Positions 16,800 to 25,896 of a stretch of 64,000 nucleotides of DNA are shown here, in pieces (positions within the stretch are counted from its first letter, which is position 1; each line of letters opens with the position of its first letter). Below the pieces are notes generated by a model. The model had not been told where the DNA came from. It saw only the letters and a program-made list of their open reading frames with translations, and made no database searches. A program made the position numbers and the translations under genes. This stretch comes from Microbacterium sp. p3-SID336. GTDB lineage: Bacteria > Actinomycetota > Actinomycetes > Actinomycetales > Microbacteriaceae. Location: NCBI RefSeq assembly GCF_025143365.1, contig NZ_JALXPE010000003.1, forward strand, positions 30,826-94,825, in the 5' to 3' direction.

Positions 16800-18355
16800 T
16801 GCGCATCCTCACCGCCTCCGACAGCGCGCTCCTCGTCGAGGCCGACGACCTCGCGCAGGCCATGCGACTGAACCTCGCCTGGGACGGCGTCCCCGGCGTG
16901 GTCGAGCGCATCCCGGGGGCCCGTACGGTGCTCGTCCGCTTCGACCCCCACCGCACGACGGCCACGGCGCTCGCCGAGATCCTGGCCGCGACCGAGGCCG
17001 ATGCCGTCGAGCTCCCGGACGCGGGAGAGGTGACGGTCCCCGTCCGATACGACGGAGAGGACCTGGACGAGACCGCCGCCCTGCTCGGCGTGTCAGCGGA
17101 GGAGCTCGTCGAGCGCCACCTCGCCGCCGAATGGCGGGTGGCCTTCTCGGGCTTCGCCCCCGGCTTCGGATACGCCGTCAGCGGCGACCCGCTCTTCGAC
17201 GTGCCACGACGATCGTCGCCCCGCACCCGGGTGCCTGCCGGTTCGGTCGCGCTCGCGGGGGCGTTCAGCGGCGTGTATCCCCGGGAGAGTCCGGGCGGCT
17301 GGCAGCTCATCGGCCGCACCGCCCTGGAGATGTGGGACATCGATCGCGACCCGCCTGCCCTGCTCGCGCCGGGCCGCCGCGTGCGCTTCGTGCGTGCGGA
17401 GCGGGAGGCGACCGCGCTGGCTGCCGCGCCCGACGCCGCCGCGCCCGCCGCTGAACCCGCCGCGCCCGCCGCCGCTGCGGTCGAGGTCGTGCGGGCGTCG
17501 CTGCAGCTGCTCGTGCAGGATGCCGGGCGCCCGGGCTATGCGGCCCTCGGGGTCTCCGCGTCCGGGGTGGCCGACCGGACCGCGTCGCACGATGCGAACC
17601 GCGCCGTGGGCAACCCTCCCGAGGCCGCGGTGCTGGAGAGCGTGGGCGGAGCGGTGCTGCGCTTCCGCGGGGCCGGCGTCGCCGCAGTGGCGGGGGCGCT
17701 CGGCACGCTCGTCCTCAGCGATTCCGCGGGGGTGGAGCGGCCGGTCGTGCACGGTGCCCCGTTCGCGACGGTCGACGGGGACGAACTCACCCTCGGGCAT
17801 CCGGAGCAGGGCCTGCGCTACGTCGTCGGCGTGCGCGGCGGACTCGACGTCGATCCGGCGCTGGGCAGTCGCGCGGCCGACACGCTCGCCGGTCTCGGGC
17901 CGCAGCCGCTGTCCGCCGGTGCCGTCGTCCCCATCGGCGAGGTCGCGGCGGCCTCGGTCGACCCGGTGTCCGTGCCGCGACCGCTGCCCGCCCCCGGCGA
18001 CCTCGTGCACCTCGAGATCACGCTCGGGCCCCGCGACGACTGGTTCACGCCGGCCGGACGCGAAGTGCTCACCGCGCAGGAATGGACCGTCACCCCGCGT
18101 TCCGACCGGGTCGGGATCCGCCTCCACGGCGACACGCCCCTGGAGCGGGCGGTCAGCGGCGAACTGCCCAGCGAGGGCGCTGTCACGGGTGCCATCCAGG
18201 TGCCGCCGGACGGGCAGCCCGTGCTCTTCCTCCCCGACCATCCGCTGACCGGCGGCTACCCCATCGTCGGCGCGCTCACCGACCGCAGCCTCGACCTCGC
18301 CGCCCAGCTCGCGCCGGGCGTGCGCGTGCGCTTCACCGTCAAGGAGACCCCATGA
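16799..18355 (+). CDS. Fused 5-oxoprolinase subunits PxpB-PxpC (KipI-KipA)
   Basis: 518-residue fusion of two subunits that are separate in E. coli and B. subtilis. Residues 1-200 are PxpB/KipI ([38 protein letters not shown]). After an Ala/Pro-rich linker (about 205-230) comes PxpC/KipA ([20 protein letters not shown], and [10 protein letters not shown] near the end). The domains resemble the carboxyltransferase portion of urea carboxylase, which matters because a biotin carboxylase-BCCP protein is encoded next. It starts on the ATG overlapping the ycsI-like stop and overlaps the next gene by 4 bp. Confidence 0.93.
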   Translation: MRILTASDSALLVEADDLAQAMRLNLAWDGVPGVVERIPGARTVLVRFDPHRTTATALAEILAATEADAVELPDAGEVTVPVRYDGEDLDETAALLGVSAEELVERHLAAEWRVAFSGFAPGFGYAVSGDPLFDVPRRSSPRTRVPAGSVALAGAFSGVYPRESPGGWQLIGRTALEMWDIDRDPPALLAPGRRVRFVRAEREATALAAAPDAAAPAAEPAAPAAAAVEVVRASLQLLVQDAGRPGYAALGVSASGVADRTASHDANRAVGNPPEAAVLESVGGAVLRFRGAGVAAVAGALGTLVLSDSAGVERPVVHGAPFATVDGDELTLGHPEQGLRYVVGVRGGLDVDPALGSRAADTLAGLGPQPLSAGAVVPIGEVAAASVDPVSVPRPLPAPGDLVHLEITLGPRDDWFTPAGREVLTAQEWTVTPRSDRVGIRLHGDTPLERAVSGELPSEGAVTGAIQVPPDGQPVLFLPDHPLTGGYPIVGALTDRSLDLAAQLAPGVRVRFTVKETP

Positions 18356-20067
18356 CCACTGTGCTGATCGCCAACCGGGGGGAGATCGCCGTCCGCGTGA
18401 TGCGCGCCTGCGCCGAGGCGGGGTACGTCTCGGTCGCCGTGTACGCGGATCAGGATGCGGATGCCCTGCACGTGCGTCTCGCGGACGAGGCCGTGGCCCT
18501 CGGCGGCGACACCGCGGCGGACACGTACCTGTCGATCGAGGCGCTGATCGAGGCGGCGCGACGGAGCGGCGCCGATGCGGTGCACCCCGGCTACGGCTTC
18601 CTGTCGGAGAGTGCGGCGTTCGCACGTGCGGTGGAGGACGCGGGTCTCGTGTGGATCGGACCCTCGCCGGAGAGCATCGACGCACTCGGCGACAAGATGA
18701 CGGCCCGTCGCATCGCCCAGCGCGTTGGCGCGCCCCTCGCCGCCGGCACCGACGAGCCGCTGTCCGGCCCGGAGCAGGCCGTGGCCTTCGCGGAGGAGCA
18801 CGGCTTGCCCATCGCGATCAAGGCCGCGTTCGGCGGCGGCGGGCGCGGACTCAAGGTCGTGCGGGAGCTGTCCGAGGTCGGGGCGGCATTCGAGGCGGCG
18901 ACGCGCGAGGCCGTGGCGGCCTTCGGTCGCGGCGAGTGCTTCGTGGAGCGGTTCCTGGAGCGCCCGCGGCACATCGAGGTGCAGGTGCTCGGGGACGGAC
19001 GCGGCGGTGTGGTCGTGGTGGGCGACCGTGACTGCTCGATGCAGCGCCGCAACCAGAAGCTCATCGAGGAGGCTCCGGCGCCCGGACTCACAGCGGCCCA
19101 GCGCGAGCAGTTCCATGACGCGGCGCGGGCGATCTGCGCCGAGGTGCAGTACCGCGGCGCCGGCACCGTGGAGTTCCTGCTCGCGGCCGACGGCACGATC
19201 TCGTTCCTGGAGGTGAACACGCGCCTCCAGGTGGAGCACCCGGTGACGGAGCAGGTCACCGGCACCGATCTGGTGCGCGAGCAGTTCCGCATCGCGTTCG
19301 GCGAGGGGCCGTCCTTCACCGAGACCCCGACCCCGCTCGGTCACGCGTTCGAGTTCCGCATCAATGCGGAGGACCCGGGCCGCGGATTCCTGCCGAGCCC
19401 GGGCCGCGTCGACGTGCTGCGCGTGCCCGGAGGCCCCGGCGTGCGCTGGGACAGCGGCATCGAGGCGGGAGACACCGTGCAGCCCGCGTTCGACTCGATG
19501 ATCGCGAAGCTCATCGTGCACGCGGAGTCGCGGGATGCGGCGCTCGTCCGGGCGCGTCGGGCGCTGCGCGAGCTGTCGGTCGAGGGGCCGGCCACCGTGA
19601 TCCCGTTCGACCTCCGCGCGATCGACGACCCGGCCTTCGCGACCGCGACCTTCGCCGTGCACACCCAGTGGATCGAGACGACGCTGCTCCCGGCGCTCGA
19701 GTCCCAGGCGCGGCCGGCGGTCGCCCCGACCTCCGGACTGCAGCGGTTCTCGGTGGAGATCGACGGCCGCCGCGTCGTGCTCGGCCTCCCCGCGGAGCTG
19801 CTGGCGGGCATCGGCCGGTCGGCGGGGGAGGTCGCGGCGCCCGTCTCTGCGACGGACCCCGCGGAGCTCCGCGTCCCCGCGCCGGGCACGCTCGTGCGGT
19901 GGCTCGTCGACGACGGCGCGGCAGTGGCCGAGGGAGAGCCGGTGGCCGTCCTCGACGCGATGAAGATGGAGACCACGGTCGGCGCGCACCGTGCCGGCAC
20001 CCTCGCCCGCGGCGCCGACACCGGCAGCGTCCTCTCCGCCGACGCCCTCCTCGCGACGATCGCCTGA
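18352..20067 (+). CDS. Biotin carboxylase fused to biotin carrier domain
   Basis: 571-residue protein resembling the alpha subunit of actinobacterial acyl-CoA carboxylases. Residues 1-445 are the biotin carboxylase: [16 protein letters not shown], the ATP-grasp Gly-rich loop [12 protein letters not shown], and [14 protein letters not shown]. Residues about 500-571 are a biotinyl domain with the modified Lys in DAMKMET. The middle is shorter than in propionyl- or acetyl-CoA carboxylase alpha chains, and no acyl-CoA carboxyltransferase is nearby. It is the last gene of the pxp operon, overlapping pxpBC by 4 bp. Together with PxpBC it contains all the domain types of urea carboxylase, so it may form a carboxylase with the oxoprolinase subunits; this is inference. 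Confidence 0.9.
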   Translation: MTTVLIANRGEIAVRVMRACAEAGYVSVAVYADQDADALHVRLADEAVALGGDTAADTYLSIEALIEAARRSGADAVHPGYGFLSESAAFARAVEDAGLVWIGPSPESIDALGDKMTARRIAQRVGAPLAAGTDEPLSGPEQAVAFAEEHGLPIAIKAAFGGGGRGLKVVRELSEVGAAFEAATREAVAAFGRGECFVERFLERPRHIEVQVLGDGRGGVVVVGDRDCSMQRRNQKLIEEAPAPGLTAAQREQFHDAARAICAEVQYRGAGTVEFLLAADGTISFLEVNTRLQVEHPVTEQVTGTDLVREQFRIAFGEGPSFTETPTPLGHAFEFRINAEDPGRGFLPSPGRVDVLRVPGGPGVRWDSGIEAGDTVQPAFDSMIAKLIVHAESRDAALVRARRALRELSVEGPATVIPFDLRAIDDPAFATATFAVHTQWIETTLLPALESQARPAVAPTSGLQRFSVEIDGRRVVLGLPAELLAGIGRSAGEVAAPVSATDPAELRVPAPGTLVRWLVDDGAAVAEGEPVAVLDAMKMETTVGAHRAGTLARGADTGSVLSADALLATIA

Positions 20068-20081
20068 GCCGCGGGACGGGG

Positions 20082-21437
20082 TCAGGTGGGGTCGCCGCCC
20101 AGCGGCCCTACCGGCTCCAGCGGCTTCGGATCGTCGGCGCCGGTCTTGCGGGCGCGGGCGATGAGGTTGCCCAGGTGATAGATGAGCAGCGCGGCGACCG
20201 TGCCGAGCACGATGCCGCCGAATGCGAAGTCGCCCAGCTGCATCGAGAACCCGGCGATGCCGATCACGAGGGACACCGCGGCCGTGTACTGGTTGACCGG
20301 GCGGGAGAAGTCCACGCGGCTGTCGACCCAGATCTTGATGCCGATGATGCCGATCAGCCCGTAGAGCGCGGTGGTCGCGCCGCCCAGCACCCCGGCCGGG
20401 ATCGAGTTGAACACCTCACCGACCTTCGGGGAGAACGCGAGCAGGATCGCGAACAGGCCGGCCACCCAGTAGACGGCGGTCGAGTACACGCGGGTCGCGG
20501 CCATGACACCGATGTTCTCGCCGTAGGTCGTGGTGCCGGAGCCGCCGAAGCCGCCCGCGATCGTGGTGGCGACACCGTCGGCGATCAGGGCGCGGCCGGT
20601 GTGCTTGTTGATGGACGGGTCCTCCGTCATCGTGGCGACTCCGCGCACGTGGCCGACGTTCTCCGCGATCAGCACGAGCACGACGGGCAGGAACATCGCG
20701 ATGGTGGACCAGGTGCCCGGCTCGACGAAGTCGGGGAGCTGGAAGTGCGGCAGGCCGATCCAGGGAGCCTCGGCGATCAGCTCGGCGGGCGTCTTGTCGC
20801 CGCGGAGTGCGTTGGGCACGTCGAACGAGCCGTTGAACGCGGCCCAGACGAAGCCGACCGCGACGCCGAGGAAGATCGAGATGCGACCGAGGAAGCCGCG
20901 GAACAGCACCGCGAACAGGATGATCGCGACGAGAGTGATGGTGGCCGTCACCGGGTCCAGCGCGAAGTTGTTCCAGGCGGTGGGCGCGAGGTTGAAGCCG
21001 ATCAGGGCGACGATGGCGCCGGCGACGACCGGGGGCATCAGGGCGTCCACCCAGCGCAGCCCGGCGAACTGCACGACGAGGCCGACGATGGTGAGCAGCA
21101 CGCCGACCGCGACGACGCCCGCGAGCGCGGAGCCCGTGCCGCCCGCGGCGACGGCGGCCGTGATGGGGGCGATGAACGCGAAGGAGCTGCCGAGGTAGCT
21201 GGGCAGCTGATTCTTCGTGATGAGCAGGAAGAGCAGGGTGCCGAGACCGCTGAACAGCAGCGTGGTCGACACGGGAAAGCCGGTGAGTGTCGGCACCAGG
21301 AAGGTGGCGCCGAACATGGCGACCACGTGCTGCGCGCCGATGGCGATGGTCGCGGGCCAGCTCAGGCGCTCCTCGGGGGTGACGACGGTGCCGGGGGCGA
21401 CCGTGCGGCCGTTTCCGTGCAGCTTCCACAAAGCCAT
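20082..21437 (-). CDS. Uracil/xanthine permease (NCS2 family)
   Basis: 451-residue nucleobase transporter of the NCS2/UraA family with about 14 membrane segments. The start MALWKLHGNGRTVAPGTVV followed by ERLSWPATIAIGAQHVVAMFGAT is characteristic of UraA-like uracil:proton symporters. The substrate-site motif reads AENVGHV (Glu of the TM8 region) and a second conserved Glu lies in TTTYGENIGVM (TM10). The ATG at 21437 follows GAGGAG. It is probably monocistronic and convergent with the pxp operon, and supplies pyrimidine or purine bases for salvage. Uracil versus xanthine specificity is not decided. Confidence 0.93.
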   Translation of the reverse strand: MALWKLHGNGRTVAPGTVVTPEERLSWPATIAIGAQHVVAMFGATFLVPTLTGFPVSTTLLFSGLGTLLFLLITKNQLPSYLGSSFAFIAPITAAVAAGGTGSALAGVVAVGVLLTIVGLVVQFAGLRWVDALMPPVVAGAIVALIGFNLAPTAWNNFALDPVTATITLVAIILFAVLFRGFLGRISIFLGVAVGFVWAAFNGSFDVPNALRGDKTPAELIAEAPWIGLPHFQLPDFVEPGTWSTIAMFLPVVLVLIAENVGHVRGVATMTEDPSINKHTGRALIADGVATTIAGGFGGSGTTTYGENIGVMAATRVYSTAVYWVAGLFAILLAFSPKVGEVFNSIPAGVLGGATTALYGLIGIIGIKIWVDSRVDFSRPVNQYTAAVSLVIGIAGFSMQLGDFAFGGIVLGTVAALLIYHLGNLIARARKTGADDPKPLEPVGPLGGDPT

Positions 21438-21537
21438 GCGGGCTCCTCAGGGGTTCGGGATCGGGGCGGAGTGCTGGAGCAACACTACCGATTCCTGAGT
21501 TTTCCCTGAGCGCCGGAATCGAGGGTAGACGCGGCCG

Positions 21538-21550
21538 TAGAATGGTAGAC
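21538..21550 (+). promoter_or_regulatory. vapBC -10 box deciding the vapB start
   Basis: TAGAAT at 21538-21543 is a good -10 element, followed after 7 nt by GTG at 21551. This leaderless geometry favours the GTG over the ATG at 21542, which lies inside the -10 box itself. Confidence 0.55.
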
Positions 21551-21814
21551 GTGAGCCTGAACATCAAGAACGAGACCACCCATGAGCTGGTGCGGCGCCT
21601 CGCGGAACTCACGGGCCAGAGTCAGACGGGCGCCGTGGAAGACGCGGTGCGTCGTCGCCTCGCGGAGCTGGAGCACGATCGTGAGGCGGAGGTCGCGCGC
21701 AAGCTGGCGGCGATCGAGGCCGTGGTCGCGCGTTTCCAGGCACTGCCCGTCATCGGCCCGAGCTACGAGGAGATCATGGAGGAGATGTACGACGAGCAGG
21801 GCCTCCCGCGTTGA
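21551..21814 (+). CDS. vapB: Type II antitoxin VapB
   Basis: Small antitoxin (87 residues from the GTG) of the Rv0623/PSK family. The N-terminal ribbon-helix-helix begins MSLNIKNETTHELVRRLAEL, which matches the family start M(A/S)LNIK and supports GTG at 21551. The C-terminal acidic part (EEIMEEMYDEQGLPR) would wrap the toxin. It overlaps vapC by 4 bp, with the toxin starting on TTG. The pair binds and represses its own promoter in characterised systems. Confidence 0.9.
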   Translation: MSLNIKNETTHELVRRLAELTGQSQTGAVEDAVRRRLAELEHDREAEVARKLAAIEAVVARFQALPVIGPSYEEIMEEMYDEQGLPR

Positions 21815-22200
21815 TCGTCGATACATCAGCGCTGATGGCCATTCTCAAGCGCGAGCCCGAGGCGGAGAGCTTCGCTCTGCTTATGACGCGCGAGTCGGTG
21901 GCCCTCTCCGCCGCCACTTTGACCGAGGCGTACATCGTCGCGGGCGTGCAGGTGGGAGCGCCAGCGCTGGCCGAAGTCGATGCGCTGCTTTGGAGCGCGG
22001 ACGCTGAGGTCATCCCGGTCGATGAAGCCCAGGCGCGGCTCGCCGGCGATGCGTACCTTCGGTTCGGCCGCGGCTCGGGCAGCCGCGCGCGCCTCAACTA
22101 CGGCGACTGCTTCTCCTACGCACTCGCGATCAGTCGCGATCAGCCGCTGCTGTTCAAGGGAGACGACTTCGCCCACACCGACGTGCGGCGGGTGGAGTAG
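21811..22200 (+). CDS. vapC: Type II toxin VapC, PIN-domain ribonuclease
   Basis: 129-residue PIN-domain RNase. The Mg-binding acidic residues are in place: Asp in IVDTSAL (residue 4), Glu in TLTEAY (about 40), and Asp in NYGDCFSYALA and FKGDDF (about 93-113). It uses a rare TTG start overlapping the vapB stop (TTGA), which would keep toxin synthesis dependent on, and below, antitoxin synthesis. VapC toxins cleave tRNA or rRNA; the target here is unknown. It is convergent with purC, 15 bp apart. Confidence 0.92.
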   Translation: MIVDTSALMAILKREPEAESFALLMTRESVALSAATLTEAYIVAGVQVGAPALAEVDALLWSADAEVIPVDEAQARLAGDAYLRFGRGSGSRARLNYGDCFSYALAISRDQPLLFKGDDFAHTDVRRVE

Positions 22201-22215
22201 GAGGCGACGGGAGCG

Positions 22216-23091
22216 TCAGGCGCCGAGGCGGTCGATGAGCTCGCGGTAGCGCGCGGTGGTGCGGGCGACGACGTCATCGGGCAGCGCGGGCGGCTCGCCC
22301 TGCCTGTCCCAGTTCGCGGCGAGCCAGTCGCGCACGATCTGCTTGTCGAAGCTCGCCATGCGCTCCGCCGGCGTCGTCCCGGTGCGCCACGACTCGGCGT
22401 CCCAGTAGCGCGAGGAGTCGCTCGTGAGCACCTCGTCGGCGAGACGCAGCACGCCGTCGGCGTCGACCCCGAACTCGAACTTCGTGTCGGCGAGGATCAG
22501 GCCCTTGTCCTCCGCGATCGCGGCGGCGCGGGCGTAGACGGCCAGTGAGGTGTCGCGCAGCTCCGCGGCGCGTTCGGCCCCGACGAGCTCGACGACGCGG
22601 TCATACGTGATGTTCTCGTCGTGCTCGCCCAGAGGGGCCTTGTAGGCGGGGGTGAACAGCGGCTCCGGCAGACGGTCGCCGTTGTGCAGGCCCTCGGGCA
22701 GCGCGATGCCGCACACCGTGCCGTGCTCCTGGTACTCGGCCCACCCGGAGCCCGTGATGTAGCCGCGCACGACGCATTCGATCGGCAGCATCTCCAACGA
22801 CTGGGCGAGCATCGCACGGTCGGCGACCTCGGCGGGGAGCTCGCCGTCCGCGAGGTGGTTCGGCACGTCGAGCTGTGCGAACCACCAGCGGCTGAGCCGT
22901 GTGAGCAGCGCGCCCTTGTCGGTGATGCCGGGGGAGAGCACGACGTCGAACGCGCTGACACGGTCGGACGCGACGACGAGGATGCGGGTGTCGGCCGGGT
23001 CCTCCGAGGCGTAGAGGTCGCGGACCTTGCCGGAGTAGAGGTGTCGCCATCCGGTGATGCTCGGCGCGGGGGCTGCGGAAGGTGTGCTCAC
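22216..23091 (-). CDS. purC: SAICAR synthase
   Basis: Phosphoribosylaminoimidazole-succinocarboxamide synthase, step 8 of purine synthesis, which joins aspartate to CAIR using ATP. The 291-residue protein has YSGKVRDLY near residue 19, SDRVSAFDVV near 43, IECVVRGYITGSGW near 103, LADTKFEFG near 200 and LADEVLTSDSSRYW near 215, all of which match yeast/actinobacterial-type PurC. The GTG at 23091 is the only workable start: an ATG 8 nt upstream runs into TGA. GATAAT lies exactly 6 nt before it, so the mRNA is probably leaderless. Confidence 0.96.
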   Translation of the reverse strand: MSTPSAAPAPSITGWRHLYSGKVRDLYASEDPADTRILVVASDRVSAFDVVLSPGITDKGALLTRLSRWWFAQLDVPNHLADGELPAEVADRAMLAQSLEMLPIECVVRGYITGSGWAEYQEHGTVCGIALPEGLHNGDRLPEPLFTPAYKAPLGEHDENITYDRVVELVGAERAAELRDTSLAVYARAAAIAEDKGLILADTKFEFGVDADGVLRLADEVLTSDSSRYWDAESWRTGTTPAERMASFDKQIVRDWLAANWDRQGEPPALPDDVVARTTARYRELIDRLGA

Positions 23092-23146
23092 CCGCCCATT
23101 ATCCCGGTCCCCGTCGCGTCGCCCGCACAGAAGTCAAGGGGGGCGC

Positions 23147-23188
23147 TTGCCGCCCGGGCCCACGGAGGCGTATAGTCCACGTGGACTA
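23147..23188 (+). promoter_or_regulatory. padR promoter with perfect palindromic operator
   Basis: TTGCCG (23147-23152) and TATAGT (23171-23176) are spaced by 18 bp. A perfect 16-bp palindrome TAGTCCACGTGGACTA (23173-23188) overlaps the -10 and the start of transcription. It is very likely the binding site of the PadR protein encoded 13 bp downstream, which would repress itself and the exporter gene. Confidence 0.8.
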
Positions 23189-23201
23189 ATCGAGGTGGAG
23201 C

Positions 23202-23828
23202 ATGGCGAAGGACCCGGTGACCACCCTCACGCCGCTGGGCGTGATGGTGCTCGCGCTGCTGCGCGAGGGCGACATGCACCCCTACGAGATGGTGCGCCTG
23301 CTGCGCGCACGACACGACGACCGGCTGATCGCCGTCACGAACGGCACGCTCTACCACACGGTCGCCCGGCTCCAGAGGGCCGGGCTGCTGGAGGAGGTCG
23401 GCATCGACCGAGACGGCAACCGGCCGGAGCGCACGACCTACACGCTCACGGACGACGGGCGCGAGGCCGTGCTCGCCTGGGTGCGCCGCGAGCTCCCGCG
23501 CATCGATCGCGAGACCGACGCCCGTGTCGCACTCGCCGAGGCGCACAACCTCGATCGCGACGACGTGATCGGCCTGCTGCGCGAGCGTCGCACGGCCCTC
23601 ACCGACTCGCACACCCTGCACCGCGACGGGCTGCACAAGGCTCACCGCAAGGGCGTCCCCGCCCAGGTCCTCGTCGAGGTCGAGCGCCAGGAGGCGCTGC
23701 TCGCCGCGGAGCTGCGGTGGCTCGACTCCCTGCTCACCCGGCTCGACGGCGGCACCCTCTCGTGGGGACCCGACGCGTTCGACCACTCCGACCGCTACCT
23801 CGCTCAGCGAAAGGCCGCACAGCAATGA
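23202..23828 (+). CDS. PadR-family repressor
   Basis: 208-residue PadR regulator: an N-terminal winged helix (residues 8-95) with LREGDMHPYEMVRLLRAR, GTLYHTVARLQRAGLL and a Glu/Arg-rich wing, then a C-terminal dimerisation helix domain (Vir_C-type) as in group 1 PadR proteins. It is encoded directly behind the TAGTCCACGTGGACTA operator and overlaps the downstream MFS exporter gene by 4 bp. The standard arrangement is a drug-sensing repressor controlling its own efflux pump. The inducer is unknown. Confidence 0.93.
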   Translation: MAKDPVTTLTPLGVMVLALLREGDMHPYEMVRLLRARHDDRLIAVTNGTLYHTVARLQRAGLLEEVGIDRDGNRPERTTYTLTDDGREAVLAWVRRELPRIDRETDARVALAEAHNLDRDDVIGLLRERRTALTDSHTLHRDGLHKAHRKGVPAQVLVEVERQEALLAAELRWLDSLLTRLDGGTLSWGPDAFDHSDRYLAQRKAAQQ

Positions 23829-25372
23829 CCGAATCCCGCCAGACCGCAGGGCCGCAGACCGGTCCGTTCGCTGCCGGTCATGCGCCCAAGAGCCCGTGGC
23901 CGGCGCTCTGGGCGCTCGTCATCGGCTTCTTCATGATCCTCGTCGACACCACGATCGTCTCGGTCGCGAACCCCGCCATCAAGGCCGCGCTCGACCCGGA
24001 GACGAACAACCTCGACAATGTCGTGTGGGTGACCAGCGCCTACCTGCTCGCCTACGCCGTGCCCCTGCTCATCACCGGGCGGCTCGGCGATCGCTTCGGC
24101 CCGAAGAACATCTACCTGATCGGGCTCGCCGTGTTCACACTCGCGTCGCTCTGGTGCGGTCTGTCGACCACGCTGGAGGGACTCATCGCGGCGCGTGCGG
24201 TGCAGGGGCTCGGTGCCGCGTTCATGACGCCGCAGACCATGGCCGTCATCACCCGCACCTTCCCGCCCGAGCGCCGTGGCGCCGCGATGGGGCTGTGGGG
24301 AGCCACGGCGGGTGTCGCCACTCTGGTCGGCCCCCTCGCCGGTGGCCTGCTGGTGGACGGCTTGGGCTGGGAGTGGATCTTCTTCGTCAACCTTCCGGTC
24401 GGCGTCGTGGCGTTCGTGCTCGCCTGGGTGCTCGTGCCGCGCCTGAAGACGCACCCGCACCGCTTCGACCTGGTGGGCGTGGTGCTCAGCGCCGTCGCGC
24501 TGTTCCTGCTCGTGTTCGGGCTGCAGGAGGGGGAGAAGTTCGACTGGGGTGTGATCTGGGGACCCATCTCGGTGTGGGGCCTGATCATCGCCGGGCTCGT
24601 GGTGATGGCGCTGTTCATCGTGCAGCAGGCGCGGACCCGGAGCGAACCGCTCGTGCCCCTCGCCCTGTTCCGCGACCGCAACTTCTCCGGGGCGAACGTC
24701 GCGATCGCCGCGGTCGGGTTCACCGTCACGAGCATGTCCCTGCCGATGATGTTCTTCCTGCAGACCGCGCGCGGGCTCACGCCGACCGAGGCCGCGATGC
24801 TGCTCATCCCGATGGCGGTGCTCTCGGGTGTGCTCGCGCCGGTGGCCGGCAAGATCCTCGACCGGGTCGATCCGCGGCTCATCCTGATCCCCGGTCTGCT
24901 CTGCGTCGGCGGTGCGCTGCTGTGGTACTCGGCACTGACCACGATGGACACGCCGATCCTGATGTTCCTGCTGCCGTCCGCGCTGATGGGCATCGGCAAC
25001 GCGGGCATGTGGGGCCCTCTCGCGACGACCGCCACGCGCAAGCTGCCGCCGCGCCAGGCGGGCGCGGGCGCCGGCATCTACAACACCACGAGGACCATCG
25101 GCTCCGTGATCGGCTCGGCGTCGATCGCCGCGTTCATGCAGTCGCGTCTGGAGGCGAACCTCCCGGGACTGGCCGAGGCGCCGGCGGGTGTCGGCGGCGG
25201 CGGATCCCTTCCGCCTCAGGTCGCCGAGGGGTTCGCCGCCGGCATGGCGCAGGCCCTCCTGCTCCCGGCCGCGGTGATCGTGGTCGCCCTGATCGCCGCG
25301 CTCTTCCTCGGTCGCTACGACCGCGCGGGGGAGCAGACGCAGCAGACCACGCCCGCGGCGCCGACCGCCTGA
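23825..25372 (+). CDS. MFS drug exporter, DHA2 (EmrB/QacA) family
   Basis: 515-residue proton-driven exporter with 14 predicted membrane segments. The hallmark motifs of DHA2 pumps are present: FFMILVDTTIVSVANPAI (motif D1, TM1), LITGRLGDRFGPKNIYLIG (motif A), RAVQGLGAAFMTPQ (motif B) and GATAGVATLVGPLAGGLL (motif C, exporter-specific). A Gly-rich loop precedes the last segment. The gene is coupled to the PadR repressor (ATGA). Substrates are probably toxic organic compounds or antibiotics, unspecified. Confidence 0.93.
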   Translation: MTESRQTAGPQTGPFAAGHAPKSPWPALWALVIGFFMILVDTTIVSVANPAIKAALDPETNNLDNVVWVTSAYLLAYAVPLLITGRLGDRFGPKNIYLIGLAVFTLASLWCGLSTTLEGLIAARAVQGLGAAFMTPQTMAVITRTFPPERRGAAMGLWGATAGVATLVGPLAGGLLVDGLGWEWIFFVNLPVGVVAFVLAWVLVPRLKTHPHRFDLVGVVLSAVALFLLVFGLQEGEKFDWGVIWGPISVWGLIIAGLVVMALFIVQQARTRSEPLVPLALFRDRNFSGANVAIAAVGFTVTSMSLPMMFFLQTARGLTPTEAAMLLIPMAVLSGVLAPVAGKILDRVDPRLILIPGLLCVGGALLWYSALTTMDTPILMFLLPSALMGIGNAGMWGPLATTATRKLPPRQAGAGAGIYNTTRTIGSVIGSASIAAFMQSRLEANLPGLAEAPAGVGGGGSLPPQVAEGFAAGMAQALLLPAAVIVVALIAALFLGRYDRAGEQTQQTTPAAPTA

Positions 25373-25375
25373 GCG

Positions 25376-25687
25376 TCAGCGCAGGGCGAGCTGGATCCTC
25401 CGGCTGAGCCGGTCAGCCGCCCTGCGCACGCCCAGCGTGGGAGTGCGCCCGCTCGCCCTGCCCTCCAGCACGATCCGCACGTCCGACCCCGCCCCGACGG
25501 GGGCCGCGACCACGCGCACGCGCTGCCGCTCGGCGAAGACGGCACCGCGCCGCGTGAAGACGACGCTCCGCTCGTCGGTCACCGGCCCCTCGCTGCCGGC
25601 GGCCCTCGCGCCGATGCGCCGGACCGCATCGAGGACCGATGCGGTGCCCTCCGTGGTGTAGAAACTCGTGTGCGCCGTCGCACGCAT
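25376..25687 (-). CDS. Small conserved hypothetical protein
   Basis: 103-residue soluble protein with no domain I recognise. It starts MRATAHTSFYTTEGTASVLD, is basic at the C-terminus (RRAADRLSRRIQLALR), and has an alternating beta pattern in the middle (RSVVFTRRGAVFAERQRVRV). The start at 25687 is supported by a strong GGGGGAG ribosome site, which argues that this is a real gene rather than antisense noise. It ends 3 bp from the MFS stop (convergent) and is divergent from the amino-acid transporter across 209 bp. A TAGGGT -10 for that transporter lies at 25837. Confidence 0.65.
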   Translation of the reverse strand: MRATAHTSFYTTEGTASVLDAVRRIGARAAGSEGPVTDERSVVFTRRGAVFAERQRVRVVAAPVGAGSDVRIVLEGRASGRTPTLGVRRAADRLSRRIQLALR

Positions 25688-25896
25688 GACGGACTCCCCC
25701 TGGTGTCTCGATCCCTTCACGGGACCCTCCCGCCCCGTCCGGTCCCACTGGAGAGACGGGGAGAGGGGCCGTTCATTACGCGAGTGCGGCCGACTTCGCC
25801 AGCGTCCCCGGTGCGTGCTCAGCGGATGCCCAGGGTTAGGGTGGATGGTCGGCGGCCGCCGGGTCGCCCCTTCCGACCCCTCGAGGAGCACTCGTC

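Noticed and set aside
16799..17400. KipI as an inhibitor of a sporulation kinase
   Set aside because: The KipI name comes from B. subtilis; here the domain is fused to PxpC in a 5-oxoproline operon of a non-sporulating type organism, so the oxoprolinase role is better supported.
21542..21550. ATG at 21542 as the vapB start
   Set aside because: It falls inside the -10 box TAGAAT, and the family begins M(A/S)LNIK, which matches the GTG at 21551.
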